A DNA stretch of 64,000 nucleotides from an uncultured Clostridia bacterium (GTDB lineage: Bacteria; Bacillota; Clostridia; Oscillospirales; Acutalibacteraceae): NCBI GenBank assembly GCA_945787805.1, contig CALZID010000008.1, positions 1 through 64,000 on the forward strand. Reading direction: 5' to 3'. Position numbers and translations under genes: made by a program. Below, piece after piece: positions 41,840 to 51,072 of the stretch. The notes beneath the pieces were generated by a model. The model ran no database searches and was not told where the DNA came from. It worked only from the letters and a program-made list of their open reading frames with translations. Position 1 is the first letter of the stretch. Every line of letters begins with the position of its first letter.

Positions 41840-43657
41840 ATGTGCGGAATAGTTGGTTTTGTCGGAGAAAACGAAGCAGCTCCGATTCTTATTGAAGGGT
41901 TACGCAGACTTGAATACAGAGGTTATGACTCGGCAGGTATTGCAGTCAAGGGGGAGAGCGTTACCGTTGTAAAAGAAAAAGGCAGAATTGATAATCTTAA
42001 ATCTTGTGTTGATGATGTAAATCCAAAGGGTACTGTCGGAATAGGTCACACCCGTTGGGCGACTCACGGTGCACCCGACCGGATAAATGCACACCCGCAC
42101 AAATCAATGAACGACATTGTAACACTTGTACACAACGGAATTATTGAAAATTATATTGAACTTAAAAATGACCTTATAAAAAAGGGTTATGAATTTAAGT
42201 CACAGACAGACACCGAAGTTATAGCGCAGCTTTTTGACAGTCTTTTCGACGGTGATGCTATTTCAACACTTATTAAAGTTGCCCAAAAATTAGAGGGCTC
42301 TTATGCGGTTGCAATGCTTGTGAAAGGTTATGACGACAAGGTTTTTGCAATGAAAAAAGACAGTCCTATGATTGTGGGCAAAGGTGACGGGCAGAATTAT
42401 CTGGCATCTGATATTCCCGCTATTCTCCCCTACACAAGAGATTGCTATATTGTAAATGACGGAGAATTTATTGAAATTTCAAAAGACGAAATAAAGGTGT
42501 TCGATAAAAACGGAAACCCCAAAAATGCTGAAATCAAGACAATTGATTTAAGTATTGAGTCCGCTGAAAAATGCGGATATGATTTCTTTATGGCAAAAGA
42601 GATTTTTGAGCAGCCGAAAGCCGTAAAAGACACTGTTTCTCCGCTAATTAAAGACGGAAAAATTGTTCTTCCCTTCGAGTTCCCCGAAAACTTTATAAAG
42701 GAACTAAAAAGAATTTATATTGTTGCTTGCGGCAGTGCTTATCATGTTGGAATGACCGCAAAATATATCATTGAAGATATGGTTCGTGTGCCTGTAACGG
42801 TTGACATTGCAAGTGAGTTTAGATACAGAAACCCCATTATCGGCAAGGGTGACCTTTGCATTTTTGTCAGTCAATCAGGTGAAACTGCCGACACACTTGC
42901 TTCTCTTCGTGAAGCAAAGGCTCGGGGTGCATTCACAATGTCCATTGTCAATGTATTGTTCAGCACAATCGCAAGGGACAGTGACGGTGTAATTTACACC
43001 AATGCGGGCGCTGAAATCGCCGTTGCCACAACCAAGGCTTTTTCTGCTCAATTAGGCGTGGCTTATGTGCTCTCTGCCTATATGGCTCACGAAAAAGAAC
43101 TTATGAGCGACGCTGAATTAAAATCATTTACCGATGAAATTCTCGCTCTTCCCGAAAAGATTAAAACGGCACTTGATACTGACGCTATTACAGAAAGACT
43201 TTCAAAGCATATAGCCACAAAAGAGCATATGTTCTTTATCGGCCGAGGAATTGATTATCCCCTTTGTCTTGAAGGCTCATTAAAGCTTAAAGAGATTTCA
43301 TATATTCATTGTGAGGGTTACGGTGCCGGTGAATTAAAACACGGCACAATTTCACTTATCGAACCCGGCACGGTTGTTGCCGCCGTTGCGACGGACGACG
43401 AGCTCTACGGCAAAATGGTTTCAAACATAAAAGAGGTACACGCCCGAGGCGCTTTTGTTATCGCCGTTGTTAAAGAAGGTACAAAGGGCATTGAAGAAAT
43501 TGCAGACGAAGTGATTTATATTCCGAAGGCACCTAAAAACTTAATGCCGTCACTTACGGTTATTCCTTTGCAGTTGCTTGCATATCACACTACAGTTGCA
43601 AAGGGACTTGATGTTGACAAGCCGAGAAATCTTGCAAAATCTGTTACGGTTGAATAA
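41840..43657 (+). CDS. glmS: glutamine--fructose-6-phosphate aminotransferase
   Basis: Makes glucosamine 6-phosphate, the entry to cell-wall amino sugars. The 605 residues are full length: N-terminal glutaminase with nucleophile Cys2 (MCGIVGFVG), RRLEYRGYDSAGIA and HNGIIENY; two SIS domains (about 285-415 and 455-590) with SQSGETADT and the C-terminal KSVTVE. AAGGAGG precedes ATG 41840. Only 68 bases separate it from the divergent gene, too short for a glmS ribozyme, so that usual Firmicutes control is absent here. Confidence 0.97.
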   Translation: MCGIVGFVGENEAAPILIEGLRRLEYRGYDSAGIAVKGESVTVVKEKGRIDNLKSCVDDVNPKGTVGIGHTRWATHGAPDRINAHPHKSMNDIVTLVHNGIIENYIELKNDLIKKGYEFKSQTDTEVIAQLFDSLFDGDAISTLIKVAQKLEGSYAVAMLVKGYDDKVFAMKKDSPMIVGKGDGQNYLASDIPAILPYTRDCYIVNDGEFIEISKDEIKVFDKNGNPKNAEIKTIDLSIESAEKCGYDFFMAKEIFEQPKAVKDTVSPLIKDGKIVLPFEFPENFIKELKRIYIVACGSAYHVGMTAKYIIEDMVRVPVTVDIASEFRYRNPIIGKGDLCIFVSQSGETADTLASLREAKARGAFTMSIVNVLFSTIARDSDGVIYTNAGAEIAVATTKAFSAQLGVAYVLSAYMAHEKELMSDAELKSFTDEILALPEKIKTALDTDAITERLSKHIATKEHMFFIGRGIDYPLCLEGSLKLKEISYIHCEGYGAGELKHGTISLIEPGTVVAAVATDDELYGKMVSNIKEVHARGAFVIAVVKEGTKGIEEIADEVIYIPKAPKNLMPSLTVIPLQLLAYHTTVAKGLDVDKPRNLAKSVTVE

Positions 43658-43676
43658 TTTTATTTATAAAAAACAA

Positions 43677-43707
43677 AACTCCTGCTCATAATATGAGTGG
43701 GAGTTTT
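43677..43707 (+). terminator. terminator of glmS
   Basis: ACTCCTGCTCAT (43678-43689) pairs with ATGAGTGGGAGT (43693-43704; one G-U pair), then TTTT. Confidence 0.85.
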
Positions 43708-43742
43708 CCTCGTTGTACATAAAAAAGTAAAGGAAGATTTAT

Positions 43743-44513
43743 GTGCAGTTTACGAGAGTTGAAATTTGCGGTGTAAACACGGCTAAGCTTAAAGTTTTAA
43801 AAGAAGCGGAAAAGATGGCGCTTCTTAAAAAAATAAAAGAAAATGATGATAAAAATGCCCGTCAGGAATTAGTTGAAGGCAATTTGCGGCTTGTGCTTTC
43901 TGTTATTCAAAGATTTTCAAACCGCGGCGAAAATCCCGACGATTTGTTTCAGGTTGGATGCATTGGACTTATCAAGGCTATTGACAATTTTGACATTACA
44001 CAGAATGTGCGTTTTTCCACCTATGCTGTACCGATGATAATCGGTGAAATAAGAAGATATCTTCGTGATTACAACTCAATAAGAGTGAGTCGCTCGCTTC
44101 GTGACACGGCATATCACGCTATGCAGATTAAAGAGAGAATACAAAACGATTTGGGGCGTGACGCCACCATTGAAGAAATTGCGGAAGAAATGAAAATCGA
44201 GCCCGTTGATGTTGTTTTAGCCCTTGAAGCAATTGTTGAGCCTATTTCACTTTATGAGCCGGTTTATTCCGACGGGGGTGACACTATCTATGTTATGGAC
44301 CAAGTGGGAAGCCCCGAAAGTGACGACGATTGGCTCAATGAAATCTCAATTAAAGAAGCAATTAAAAATCTCGGTGACCGTGAAAAACAAATTTTAAATC
44401 TTCGCTTTATGCAAGGCAAAACTCAAATGGAAGTTGCAGAAGAAGTGGGAATCAGTCAGGCACAGGTCAGCAGGCTTGAGAAAGGCGCTATCAAAAAAAT
44501 TAAAGAATCGTAA
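43743..44513 (+). CDS. sigG: sporulation sigma factor G
   Basis: Late forespore-specific sigma factor. The 256 residues align throughout with Bacillus SigG: VEICGVNTAKL at the start (the SigG-specific N-terminus), NLRLVLSVIQRFSNRGENPDDLFQVGCIGLIKAIDNFD (region 2), and QGKTQMEVAEEVGISQAQVSRLEKGAI (region 4 helix-turn-helix). The start is GTG 43743 after AAGGA; an ATG two bases earlier is out of frame. A hairpin at its end overlaps the next gene's ribosome site. Confidence 0.96.
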   Translation: MQFTRVEICGVNTAKLKVLKEAEKMALLKKIKENDDKNARQELVEGNLRLVLSVIQRFSNRGENPDDLFQVGCIGLIKAIDNFDITQNVRFSTYAVPMIIGEIRRYLRDYNSIRVSRSLRDTAYHAMQIKERIQNDLGRDATIEEIAEEMKIEPVDVVLALEAIVEPISLYEPVYSDGGDTIYVMDQVGSPESDDDWLNEISIKEAIKNLGDREKQILNLRFMQGKTQMEVAEEVGISQAQVSRLEKGAIKKIKES

Positions 44514-44521
44514 TATTAAAG

Positions 44522-44555
44522 CACCCCGTAAAATATGATAGTATGGGGTGTTTTT
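44522..44555 (+). terminator. sigG terminator overlapping the ribosome site of the next gene
   Basis: CACCCC (44522-44527) pairs with GGGGTG (44545-44550), then TTTTT. GGGGTG is also the only plausible Shine-Dalgarno for ATG 44556, so the hairpin may end transcription or hide that site. Confidence 0.65.
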
Positions 44556-44855
44556 ATGAATTGTTTTGTTACTGATATGAGAGAAAAGGAAGTTATAAAT
44601 TTATCGGACGGTTGCAGGCTCGGTCATGTTTGCGATGTTGAGGTTGATACTTGCACGGGCTGTCTTGTTTCAATTGTAATTTGGGGCAAGTCAAAGTTCT
44701 TCGGACTTATGGGAAAATATGAAGATATTAAAATCTGTTGGAAAGATATTAAGGTTATCGGCGACGACACTATTCTTGTGGATTTTGAGTGCCCTTGCGA
44801 ATGTAAGAAAAGAAAAAATCCCGGACTGTTTGAAGCTCTTTTCGGTGCAAAATAA
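44556..44855 (+). CDS. YlmC/YmxH family sporulation protein (PRC-barrel)
   Basis: A 99-residue PRC-barrel protein of the YlmC/YmxH family: REKEVINLSDGCRLGHVCDVEVD, then IVIWGKSKFFGLMGKYEDIKICW, the conserved pattern. Members are linked to sporulation, fitting its place right after sigG. The C-terminus has CPCECKK, possibly metal-binding. ATG 44556 is preferred over 44535 because of the GGGGTG site. Confidence 0.85.
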   Translation: MNCFVTDMREKEVINLSDGCRLGHVCDVEVDTCTGCLVSIVIWGKSKFFGLMGKYEDIKICWKDIKVIGDDTILVDFECPCECKKRKNPGLFEALFGAK

Positions 44856-44861
44856 TGTTGC

Positions 44862-44890
44862 TTGAAAATCATATACTTATGTGGTACAAT
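44862..44890 (+). promoter_or_regulatory. promoter of the zapA operon
   Basis: TTGAAA (44862-44867), 17 bases, TACAAT (44885-44890). Confidence 0.65.
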
Positions 44891-44936
44891 AAATTTGTAA
44901 ACGAACAATAAGAATTGTATCGGAGTGTTGAAAGTT

Positions 44937-45326
44937 ATGGATAAAAACAGAGTCAGACTTGACATTTGCGGTGTAAAATATTTTATTTGCACCGACGAAA
45001 GTGTTGAACACACAGAAGAATTAGGTCAGTTGATTGATAAAAAGATGTCTGAAATCTTAAAGGCTACATCTTTTATTTCTGCTAATCAGGCGGCCGTGCT
45101 TGTTTCTCTTGACCTTGCGAATGAACTTTCAAAGGCTAAGGCAGAAACCGAGAGCTTCCGCAATCAAATCAAGGAATATCTTGAAGACGCCGCAAAGGCA
45201 AAGCAAGAAAGAGATTATTATAAGCGTGAGCTTGAAAGAATTAAAACAGAAGCCAAATTCAAGAATGACCAAATAAATCTTTTTGCAAAGTCAGAAAAGA
45301 CGGATGACGGAGAAATTGATGAATAA
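44937..45326 (+). CDS. zapA: cell division protein ZapA
   Basis: A 129-residue FtsZ-ring stabiliser: the N-terminal domain (VRLDICGVKYFICTDESVEHTEELGQLIDKKM) is typical ZapA, followed by a long coiled coil (about 70-120). CGGAG precedes ATG 44937. Its stop overlaps the U32 gene start by eight bases (ATGAATAA), so the two are translationally linked, as in many Clostridia. Confidence 0.9.
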   Translation: MDKNRVRLDICGVKYFICTDESVEHTEELGQLIDKKMSEILKATSFISANQAAVLVSLDLANELSKAKAETESFRNQIKEYLEDAAKAKQERDYYKRELERIKTEAKFKNDQINLFAKSEKTDDGEIDE

Positions 45327-47346
45327 AGTTGAAATCTTGGCTCCCGTCGGCAGTGAAGAAACCTTAAAAGCCGCCGTGCTCAGCGGTGCGGATGCGGTGT
45401 ATTTCGGCTTGGGAAATTTCAATGCACGGAGAAACGCCGAGAATTTTACTGACGGACAAATTGAAAATGCAATTAAATATTGTCACAGCAGGGGTGTTAA
45501 GGTACATATTACTCTTAACACCCTTATTAAAGACTGTGAGCTTTCAAGTGTTGTTGACACAATAGAAAAAATCTGCACCTACGGTGCTGACGCTGTTATT
45601 ATTCAGGATTTAGGAGTGGCTCGGTTGGTTCGTGAGATTTGTCCGCAAATCGAAATGCACGCATCAACTCAGATGAGTACGGGTACGCTTGACGGACTTA
45701 AAATGCTTCACGAATTAGGCTTTTCCCGTGCGGTGCTGCCGAGAGAATTGAGTCTTGACGAGATAAAATATCTCGCAAAGTACTCACCTATCGACCTTGA
45801 AGTTTTTATTCACGGTGCGCTCTGTATGTGTGTATCGGGTCAATGCCTGATGAGTGCGGTTTTAGGTTCTCGAAGCGGAAACCGCGGGCTTTGCGCTCAG
45901 CCTTGCCGTTTGCCCTTTAAGGCAGAGAACGGAACGGGGCATGATTTAAGTTTAAAAGATTTGTCCCTTATTGAGCATATCCCCGAACTTTCAAAAATAG
46001 GAATTTGTTCCTTTAAAATCGAAGGCAGAATGAAGCGCCCCGAATATGTGAGCGCTTCTGTCAAGGCTTGCAAAAAATCACTTCTCGGCGAATATAATTT
46101 TGATGTCCAAAAAGATTTAAGCGACCTTTTTTCCCGTTCGGGTTTTACTGACGGATATTATCAAAACAAGTTGGGCAGAAATATGTTCGGCTTTCGTGAA
46201 AAAGAGAATGTGCAGTCTGCCACAAAGAATTTACTTAATAAATATGCAATAAATTATGAAAAAGAACTGCCGCGATATGATATCGACCTTGTATTCAGCG
46301 GCAAAATCGGTGAAAAGGCAACACTTGTTGCAAAATATGAAAATTATATTGTAAAAGCGGAGAGTGAAATGCTTTGCGAATCCCCTATTAACAGACCGAT
46401 TGCCAAAGACAGAGTTATTGATTCACTCAAAAAATGCGGCGGCACACAGTTTAATGCGCAGTCTGTTGAAATTCAAGGTGAAATTGATTATTCACTGCCT
46501 GTTTCCGCACTTAATCAAATGAGAAGAAATGTGTTGTCAAAACTAACACTTGCAATTCTCGGTGAGAGTGAACGAACAATACACTCTGCGCCAATACCGT
46601 CAAGCATTGTTTCCGATAATGAAAAAAACATCTGTTGCAGATTTGATAATGTGGGGCAAATTCCCGAAAGTGCAAAGGATTATATCTGTTTTGTACCCCT
46701 TGGCACAGATGATGAAATTATAAAAGAAAATTCTTTCGGCGTTGAGTTGCCTCACGGAATGTTCGGCAATGCGGAAAAGGTAGAGAAAATGCTTTCTTCT
46801 TCGTCTGCATATTTCACCCTTTGCCACACTCTTGATGCGGTTGCCCTTGCTAAAAAATGCGGAAAAAAAGTTATAGCGTCACCGTCGCTTAATATTCTCA
46901 ACTCACATTCCATGGATATGGCAAAAAATCTCGGTATTGATGAAGTTATTATTTCAAATGAATGTACACTTGATAATTTTAAAAATATTTCTGCGCCGAT
47001 TCCAAAGGGTATTACTGTTTATGGCAGAATCCCCCTAATGCTTACGAGAAATTGTCCTGTAAAAAACGGCAAAAGCTGTGCAGAATGTAAAAGGCAAAGC
47101 GGTATTACTGACAGAATGGGAATATTTTTCCCTGTCAGGTGCAATATGGGATTTTCTGAAATTCTTAATTCCCGTCCCGTTTATATGGCGGACAGAATGA
47201 AAGAAATCCCCCCTGCCGATATTTTATTCTTTAACTTTACAACCGAATCAGCAAAAGAGGTTGAAGAAATTTTATATGCTTATGAAAATGAAAAAAAGCC
47301 CCGGATTGAATTTACCCGCGGACTTTTATACAGAGGTGTTGAATAA
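45319..47346 (+). CDS. U32 family peptidase-like protein (RlhA type)
   Basis: A 675-residue U32 protein: EILAPVGSEETLKAAVLSGADAVYFGL at the start and the signature IHGALCMCVSGQCLMSAVLGSRSGNRGLCAQPCRLPF near residue 170-205, with its Cys cluster. The long C-terminal half has a further domain with CPVKNGKSCAEC. U32 proteins were named collagenases, but well-studied ones act in RNA hydroxylation (RlhA, 23S rRNA) or ubiquinone synthesis; RlhA-like activity is more likely. Operon with zapA and dut. Confidence 0.9.
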   Translation: MNKVEILAPVGSEETLKAAVLSGADAVYFGLGNFNARRNAENFTDGQIENAIKYCHSRGVKVHITLNTLIKDCELSSVVDTIEKICTYGADAVIIQDLGVARLVREICPQIEMHASTQMSTGTLDGLKMLHELGFSRAVLPRELSLDEIKYLAKYSPIDLEVFIHGALCMCVSGQCLMSAVLGSRSGNRGLCAQPCRLPFKAENGTGHDLSLKDLSLIEHIPELSKIGICSFKIEGRMKRPEYVSASVKACKKSLLGEYNFDVQKDLSDLFSRSGFTDGYYQNKLGRNMFGFREKENVQSATKNLLNKYAINYEKELPRYDIDLVFSGKIGEKATLVAKYENYIVKAESEMLCESPINRPIAKDRVIDSLKKCGGTQFNAQSVEIQGEIDYSLPVSALNQMRRNVLSKLTLAILGESERTIHSAPIPSSIVSDNEKNICCRFDNVGQIPESAKDYICFVPLGTDDEIIKENSFGVELPHGMFGNAEKVEKMLSSSSAYFTLCHTLDAVALAKKCGKKVIASPSLNILNSHSMDMAKNLGIDEVIISNECTLDNFKNISAPIPKGITVYGRIPLMLTRNCPVKNGKSCAECKRQSGITDRMGIFFPVRCNMGFSEILNSRPVYMADRMKEIPPADILFFNFTTESAKEVEEILYAYENEKKPRIEFTRGLLYRGVE

Positions 47347-47789
47347 TGGAATATTTGAAAATTAAAAAGGTCAGAGAAAACGCAAAAATACCCACCAGGG
47401 GCACTGTGGGCAGTGCGGGGCTTGATTTATACGCTTGTATTGATGAGCCGATAACACTTAACAAGGGTGACACTTATGTTATCCCCACCGGTATTGCAAT
47501 CGGACTTGGGGACCCGTCACTTTGTGCCTTTGTTTACGCACGAAGCGGACTTGCCATTAAACACGGTATCGGGCTATTAAATTCTGTGGGTGTTATTGAC
47601 AGTGATTATCGCGGTGAAATCTGTGTGGGTGTTATTAAGCAGACAGAAGAACCGTATACAATTCAACCCTTTGAAAGAATTGCGCAATTGGTAATTAAGA
47701 GAGTTGAAATGCCGACTCCCGTTGAAGTGGCAGAGCTTGACGAAACAGACCGTGGTGCCGGCGGATTTGGGTCAACGGGGACAAAGTAA
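47346..47789 (+). CDS. dut: dUTP diphosphatase
   Basis: Hydrolyses dUTP to dUMP and pyrophosphate, keeping uracil out of DNA. The 147 residues hold the trimeric dUTPase motifs: GSAGLDLYA, YARSGLAIKHGI, NSVGVIDSDYRGEI, and the C-terminal RGAGGFGSTG that closes over the substrate. Start ATG 47346 overlaps the stop of the U32 gene (TAATG). Confidence 0.95.
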   Translation: MEYLKIKKVRENAKIPTRGTVGSAGLDLYACIDEPITLNKGDTYVIPTGIAIGLGDPSLCAFVYARSGLAIKHGIGLLNSVGVIDSDYRGEICVGVIKQTEEPYTIQPFERIAQLVIKRVEMPTPVEVAELDETDRGAGGFGSTGTK

Positions 47790-47794
47790 AGTAA

Positions 47795-47829
47795 AAAATG
47801 AAGCAATTCGCAGTGAATTGCTTCATTTT
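47795..47829. terminator. bidirectional terminator between dut and rqcP
   Basis: AAAATGAAGCAATTC (47795-47809) pairs perfectly with GAATTGCTTCATTTT (47815-47829), with A- and T-runs outside. The rqcP stop codon lies within the right arm. Confidence 0.88.
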
Positions 47830-48065
47830 ATTTCTTCATACATATCGCTTGCAGTTTGCTTTGTGGCATATTCGGTAACTGTGAGAACTTTATATTTTGT
47901 CGTTTTTTCACCGAATGTGATTTCAAGGATATCCCCTTCTTTTACATCGTAAGATGCTTTGACAACTCTGCCCCCTACACTTACCTTGCCTGCGTCACAA
48001 ACTTCGTTTGCAACAGTTCTTCTTTTAATTATTCTTGATACTTTTAAGAATTTATCTAATCTCAT
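47823..48065 (-). CDS. rqcP: S4-domain RNA-binding protein, RqcP type
   Basis: An 80-residue S4-domain protein (MRLDKFLKVSRIIKRRTVANEVCDAGKVSVGGR). It resembles Hsp15/RqcP, which binds stalled 50S subunits in ribosome quality control. GGAG precedes ATG 48065 by six bases; a TTG at 48077 is in frame but overlaps that site. Downstream of hup with a hairpin between them. Confidence 0.87.
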   Translation of the reverse strand: MRLDKFLKVSRIIKRRTVANEVCDAGKVSVGGRVVKASYDVKEGDILEITFGEKTTKYKVLTVTEYATKQTASDMYEEIK

Positions 48066-48082
48066 TACATTCTCCAAAAAAA

Positions 48083-48112
48083 TCAGGGAGCCGAAAACGA
48101 CTCCCTTTTTTT
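48083..48112. terminator. terminator between hup and rqcP
   Basis: GGGAG (48086-48090) pairs with CTCCC (48101-48105), with extra C-G pairs near the loop. The T-run is on both sides; for hup on the minus strand it reads TGATTTTTTT. Confidence 0.75.
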
Positions 48113-48123
48113 ACAAAAGTTAA

Positions 48124-48396
48124 TTATTTAACAGCTGCTTTAAGTGCTGCGCCTGCTTTGAATGCAGGAACTTTTGTTGCAGGAACAGTCATTGTTTCGC
48201 CTGTTCTTGGGTTGCGAGCTGTCTTAGCTGAACGAGCTCTAACTTCGAATGTACCGAAGCCGATAAGTTGAACCTTATCACCCTTTGCCATTGCATCTGT
48301 AACTGATGCGAAAACTGCTGCTACTGCTGCGTCTGCGTCTTTCTTTGAAAGTCCTGTCTTAGCTGCTACTGCTGCTACGAGTTCTGTCTTATTCAT
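48124..48396 (-). CDS. hup: HU family DNA-binding protein
   Basis: A 90-residue histone-like protein: MNKTELVAAVAAKTGLSKKDADAAV, GFGTFEVRARSAKTARNPRTGE (the DNA-binding arm) and a C-terminal VPAFKAGAALK. It bends and compacts DNA. GGAGG precedes ATG 48396; Ala/Lys-rich codon use is marked, as for highly expressed genes. Confidence 0.95.
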   Translation of the reverse strand: MNKTELVAAVAAKTGLSKKDADAAVAAVFASVTDAMAKGDKVQLIGFGTFEVRARSAKTARNPRTGETMTVPATKVPAFKAGAALKAAVK

Positions 48397-48445
48397 TTGT
48401 AATTCCTCCAAATAATAATTTTCTCTTTTTTTATCCTAAAAAGGA

Positions 48446-49255
48446 TTACTCCTTTTTCGATACACTTTTTGCCAAATCCCAAAGCTTGTCTAATTCTTCA
48501 AGACTTGTTTCTTTCATAATAATTCCACGCTCTTTTGCCATTTGCTCAACACGGGAAAATCTGTCGATGAATTTATCGGTTGCTCCCGTCAGCGCTTCTT
48601 CACTGTCAACACCTATAAATCTTGAAACATTGACAACCGAGAAAAGCAAATCGCCGAATTCTTCGTGAATATTATCTTTATCGCCCTTAAGGACTGCTTC
48701 TTTAAGTTCATCTAACTCTTCATAAACCTTATCGAATGCACCGTCGGCAGAGTCCCAATCAAAACCGACCTTTGCCGCTTTTTTCTGAACCTTATCGGCT
48801 CTCATAAGTGCGGGGAACTCACGGGGAATTGAAAGCATTGAATCTGTTTGGCTGTCTTGCTTTTTGGTACGCTTTTTAATAACATCCCAATTTTCTAAAA
48901 CCTGTTCGCTTGTTTCGGCATTTACATTGCCGAACACATGTGGATGACGCTCAATCATCTTTTTGCAAATTCCGTCGGCAACATTCTGAAGCTCAAATGT
49001 GCCTTTTTCACGCTCAATTTGAGTGTGGAAAACAACCTGCAACAAAACATCGCCAAGCTCTTCTAACAACAAATCTTTATCGTCTTTATTTATTGCCTCG
49101 ATTACTTCATAGGTTTCTTCGAGAAAATCACGACGGATTGATTTGTGGTCTTGCTCTCTATCCCAAGGGCAACCTTCAGGTGAACGGAGAATTTCAACAA
49201 TATCAACTAAATCGTCAATACCGTAATGTTCTTTGAACTTGAAATTCTCAACCAT
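48446..49255 (-). CDS. mazG: nucleoside triphosphate pyrophosphohydrolase MazG
   Basis: A 269-residue NTP-pyrophosphatase that clears noncanonical NTPs or lowers ppGpp. Two MazG halves are visible: SPEGCPWDREQDHKSIRRDFLEETYEVIEAI with EELGD (about 25-75), then YEELDELKEAVLKGDKDNIHEEFGDLLFSVVN (about 175-210), supplying the metal-binding acidic residues. GGTGAG precedes ATG 49255. Confidence 0.93.
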   Translation of the reverse strand: MVENFKFKEHYGIDDLVDIVEILRSPEGCPWDREQDHKSIRRDFLEETYEVIEAINKDDKDLLLEELGDVLLQVVFHTQIEREKGTFELQNVADGICKKMIERHPHVFGNVNAETSEQVLENWDVIKKRTKKQDSQTDSMLSIPREFPALMRADKVQKKAAKVGFDWDSADGAFDKVYEELDELKEAVLKGDKDNIHEEFGDLLFSVVNVSRFIGVDSEEALTGATDKFIDRFSRVEQMAKERGIIMKETSLEELDKLWDLAKSVSKKE

Positions 49256-49281
49256 TCTCTCACCTTCTACAATTTAATATT

Positions 49282-51060
49282 TTACTCTATAAATCCGTAT
49301 TTTGCAAGTATTTTTGCGATTTTTTCTCCCTTTGGAAGCATAATTATATCATCTTTTGCTATTCCTTTGATTAAAAGCATGGAAATTAAGTAAATTAAAC
49401 CGCCAAAACCTATTCCGACACCTAAGCAGAGAATTGTTTTAAGTGAATGTCCCGCAAGTGAAAATTCGGGGATAAATCGATTACAAAGTCCGAATGATGT
49501 ATATGCCGAGAGTCCGCAAAGGACACCGCAGAAAGCGGGTTTTATGAATACCGATATAAAATTAAGTCTGACTTTTGCGGTAAGTATTAGTGCGCCGAGA
49601 TTGATAATTACTATGATTGCATAGCAGATAATTGTACCGATTACTGCGCCGTTTACATTGATACTCGGTATTGCAACCAGAATATAGTTTGCGATAAGCT
49701 TTGCAACTGCACCCAGAGACAGTGAAATAAGGGGAATTTTTGCTCTGTCAAGGGCTTGAAGCATATTTGTCATAGGCTGTGACAAAGACATCAAGAAAAT
49801 CGAATATCCGTAAACCGCCATAACCGGTGCAGCAATTGAAATGCCCGCCGCTGAATTACCGCTGCCGTAAAATGCGGCTAAAATCGGTTGTGCCAACACG
49901 CCCATACCTATTCCGCAAGGCATTGCGATAATCATTGTTACACGAAGCACCGATTCAATTGAAACTTTAACCTGTCTTTTATTCTTTGTTGCCCATGCCG
50001 CTGAAAGCGCGGGAATGGCGCTGATACCCAACGGCATTGTAATTGACGGAATTAAATTCTTAAAGTCAAGAGACAATGAATATGCGCCGTATAAGAAGTT
50101 TTTCACATCGGCGTCTAACACATTAGCGAGTTCCACTGAGTAGAGATTGCGAATATAATCCATATTATTCACAATCATATGTTCAAGCCTGTTTTGAATT
50201 GTGATTGCGTCAATTAAGTTTGTTATACTGAACACAAGCGAGCTTGCAACAACGGGGATTGCAAACACAACAAGCTTCTTTGCGATTATATTTGATTTTT
50301 GCGGTTTCGGTGCAGACGCCAATTCGGCTTTTGTGATATTATCCCCTTTAATTTTATAAAGAATTAAAAGATAAATCATACCCACAACCGTGCCGAGAGT
50401 AACACCCGCCGCTGCGGCTGCTGCGGCATAAGGATAAATTGCGCTGAGTGCTTCTGTTTCGTTTGCAGCTGTTCTGCCGAATACGGAAAGTCCCGATTCA
50501 AATCGAGAGTAACCGTAATTGATTACCGTCTTTGCGCAAATAAGACCGAATGCTAACTTGCCAACCGCTTCAAACACCTGTGAAACGGCAGTTGGAGTCA
50601 TATTGCGAAGACCGTTGTAATATCCGCGGTAGCTTGACATTACGCAACAGAAGAAAATGGACGGTGTTATTACGAAAATCGCAGGAAGAACATTCATATT
50701 CTTTGCGGATAAAGCATAGGGATATGCCAAAATAAGCATTGCCAATGTGCCGAGAATACCCATTATTAAAAACAGTCTTTTTGCTACTTTGTGAATGAGT
50801 TTTACATCTCTGAAATTACCCATTGCAAGCTGTTGTGAAACCATTTTCGAAATGGCTACGGGGAGTCCTGCCATTGAAATTGTATAAATCGGAATATAAA
50901 GATTATAGGCTGAATCAAAATATCCTCTGCCGACTGTTCCAATCATATTGGAAAGCGGAATTTTATAAATCACGCCGATAACCTTAACTATCAGTGTTGC
51001 AAGACTTAACACAAGCGCGCCGTTTAGAAGGCTTTGACTTTTTCTTTTCTTTTGTGCCAA
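49282..51060 (-). CDS. SpoVB-like polysaccharide/lipid flippase (MATE-like)
   Basis: A 592-residue, 14-span membrane protein of the MOP/MVF flippase group, close to stage V sporulation protein B and MurJ-like exporters. GALVLSLATLIVKVIGVIYKIPLSNMIGTVGRGYFDSAYNLYI at the N-terminus is typical. It probably flips a lipid-linked cell-wall or cortex precursor. The start is TTG 51060, six bases after GGGGGT; no ATG lies near. It follows the kinase gene by 12 bases. Confidence 0.87.
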   Translation of the reverse strand: MAQKKRKSQSLLNGALVLSLATLIVKVIGVIYKIPLSNMIGTVGRGYFDSAYNLYIPIYTISMAGLPVAISKMVSQQLAMGNFRDVKLIHKVAKRLFLIMGILGTLAMLILAYPYALSAKNMNVLPAIFVITPSIFFCCVMSSYRGYYNGLRNMTPTAVSQVFEAVGKLAFGLICAKTVINYGYSRFESGLSVFGRTAANETEALSAIYPYAAAAAAAGVTLGTVVGMIYLLILYKIKGDNITKAELASAPKPQKSNIIAKKLVVFAIPVVASSLVFSITNLIDAITIQNRLEHMIVNNMDYIRNLYSVELANVLDADVKNFLYGAYSLSLDFKNLIPSITMPLGISAIPALSAAWATKNKRQVKVSIESVLRVTMIIAMPCGIGMGVLAQPILAAFYGSGNSAAGISIAAPVMAVYGYSIFLMSLSQPMTNMLQALDRAKIPLISLSLGAVAKLIANYILVAIPSINVNGAVIGTIICYAIIVIINLGALILTAKVRLNFISVFIKPAFCGVLCGLSAYTSFGLCNRFIPEFSLAGHSLKTILCLGVGIGFGGLIYLISMLLIKGIAKDDIIMLPKGEKIAKILAKYGFIE

Positions 51061-51072
51061 GCGGATACCCCC

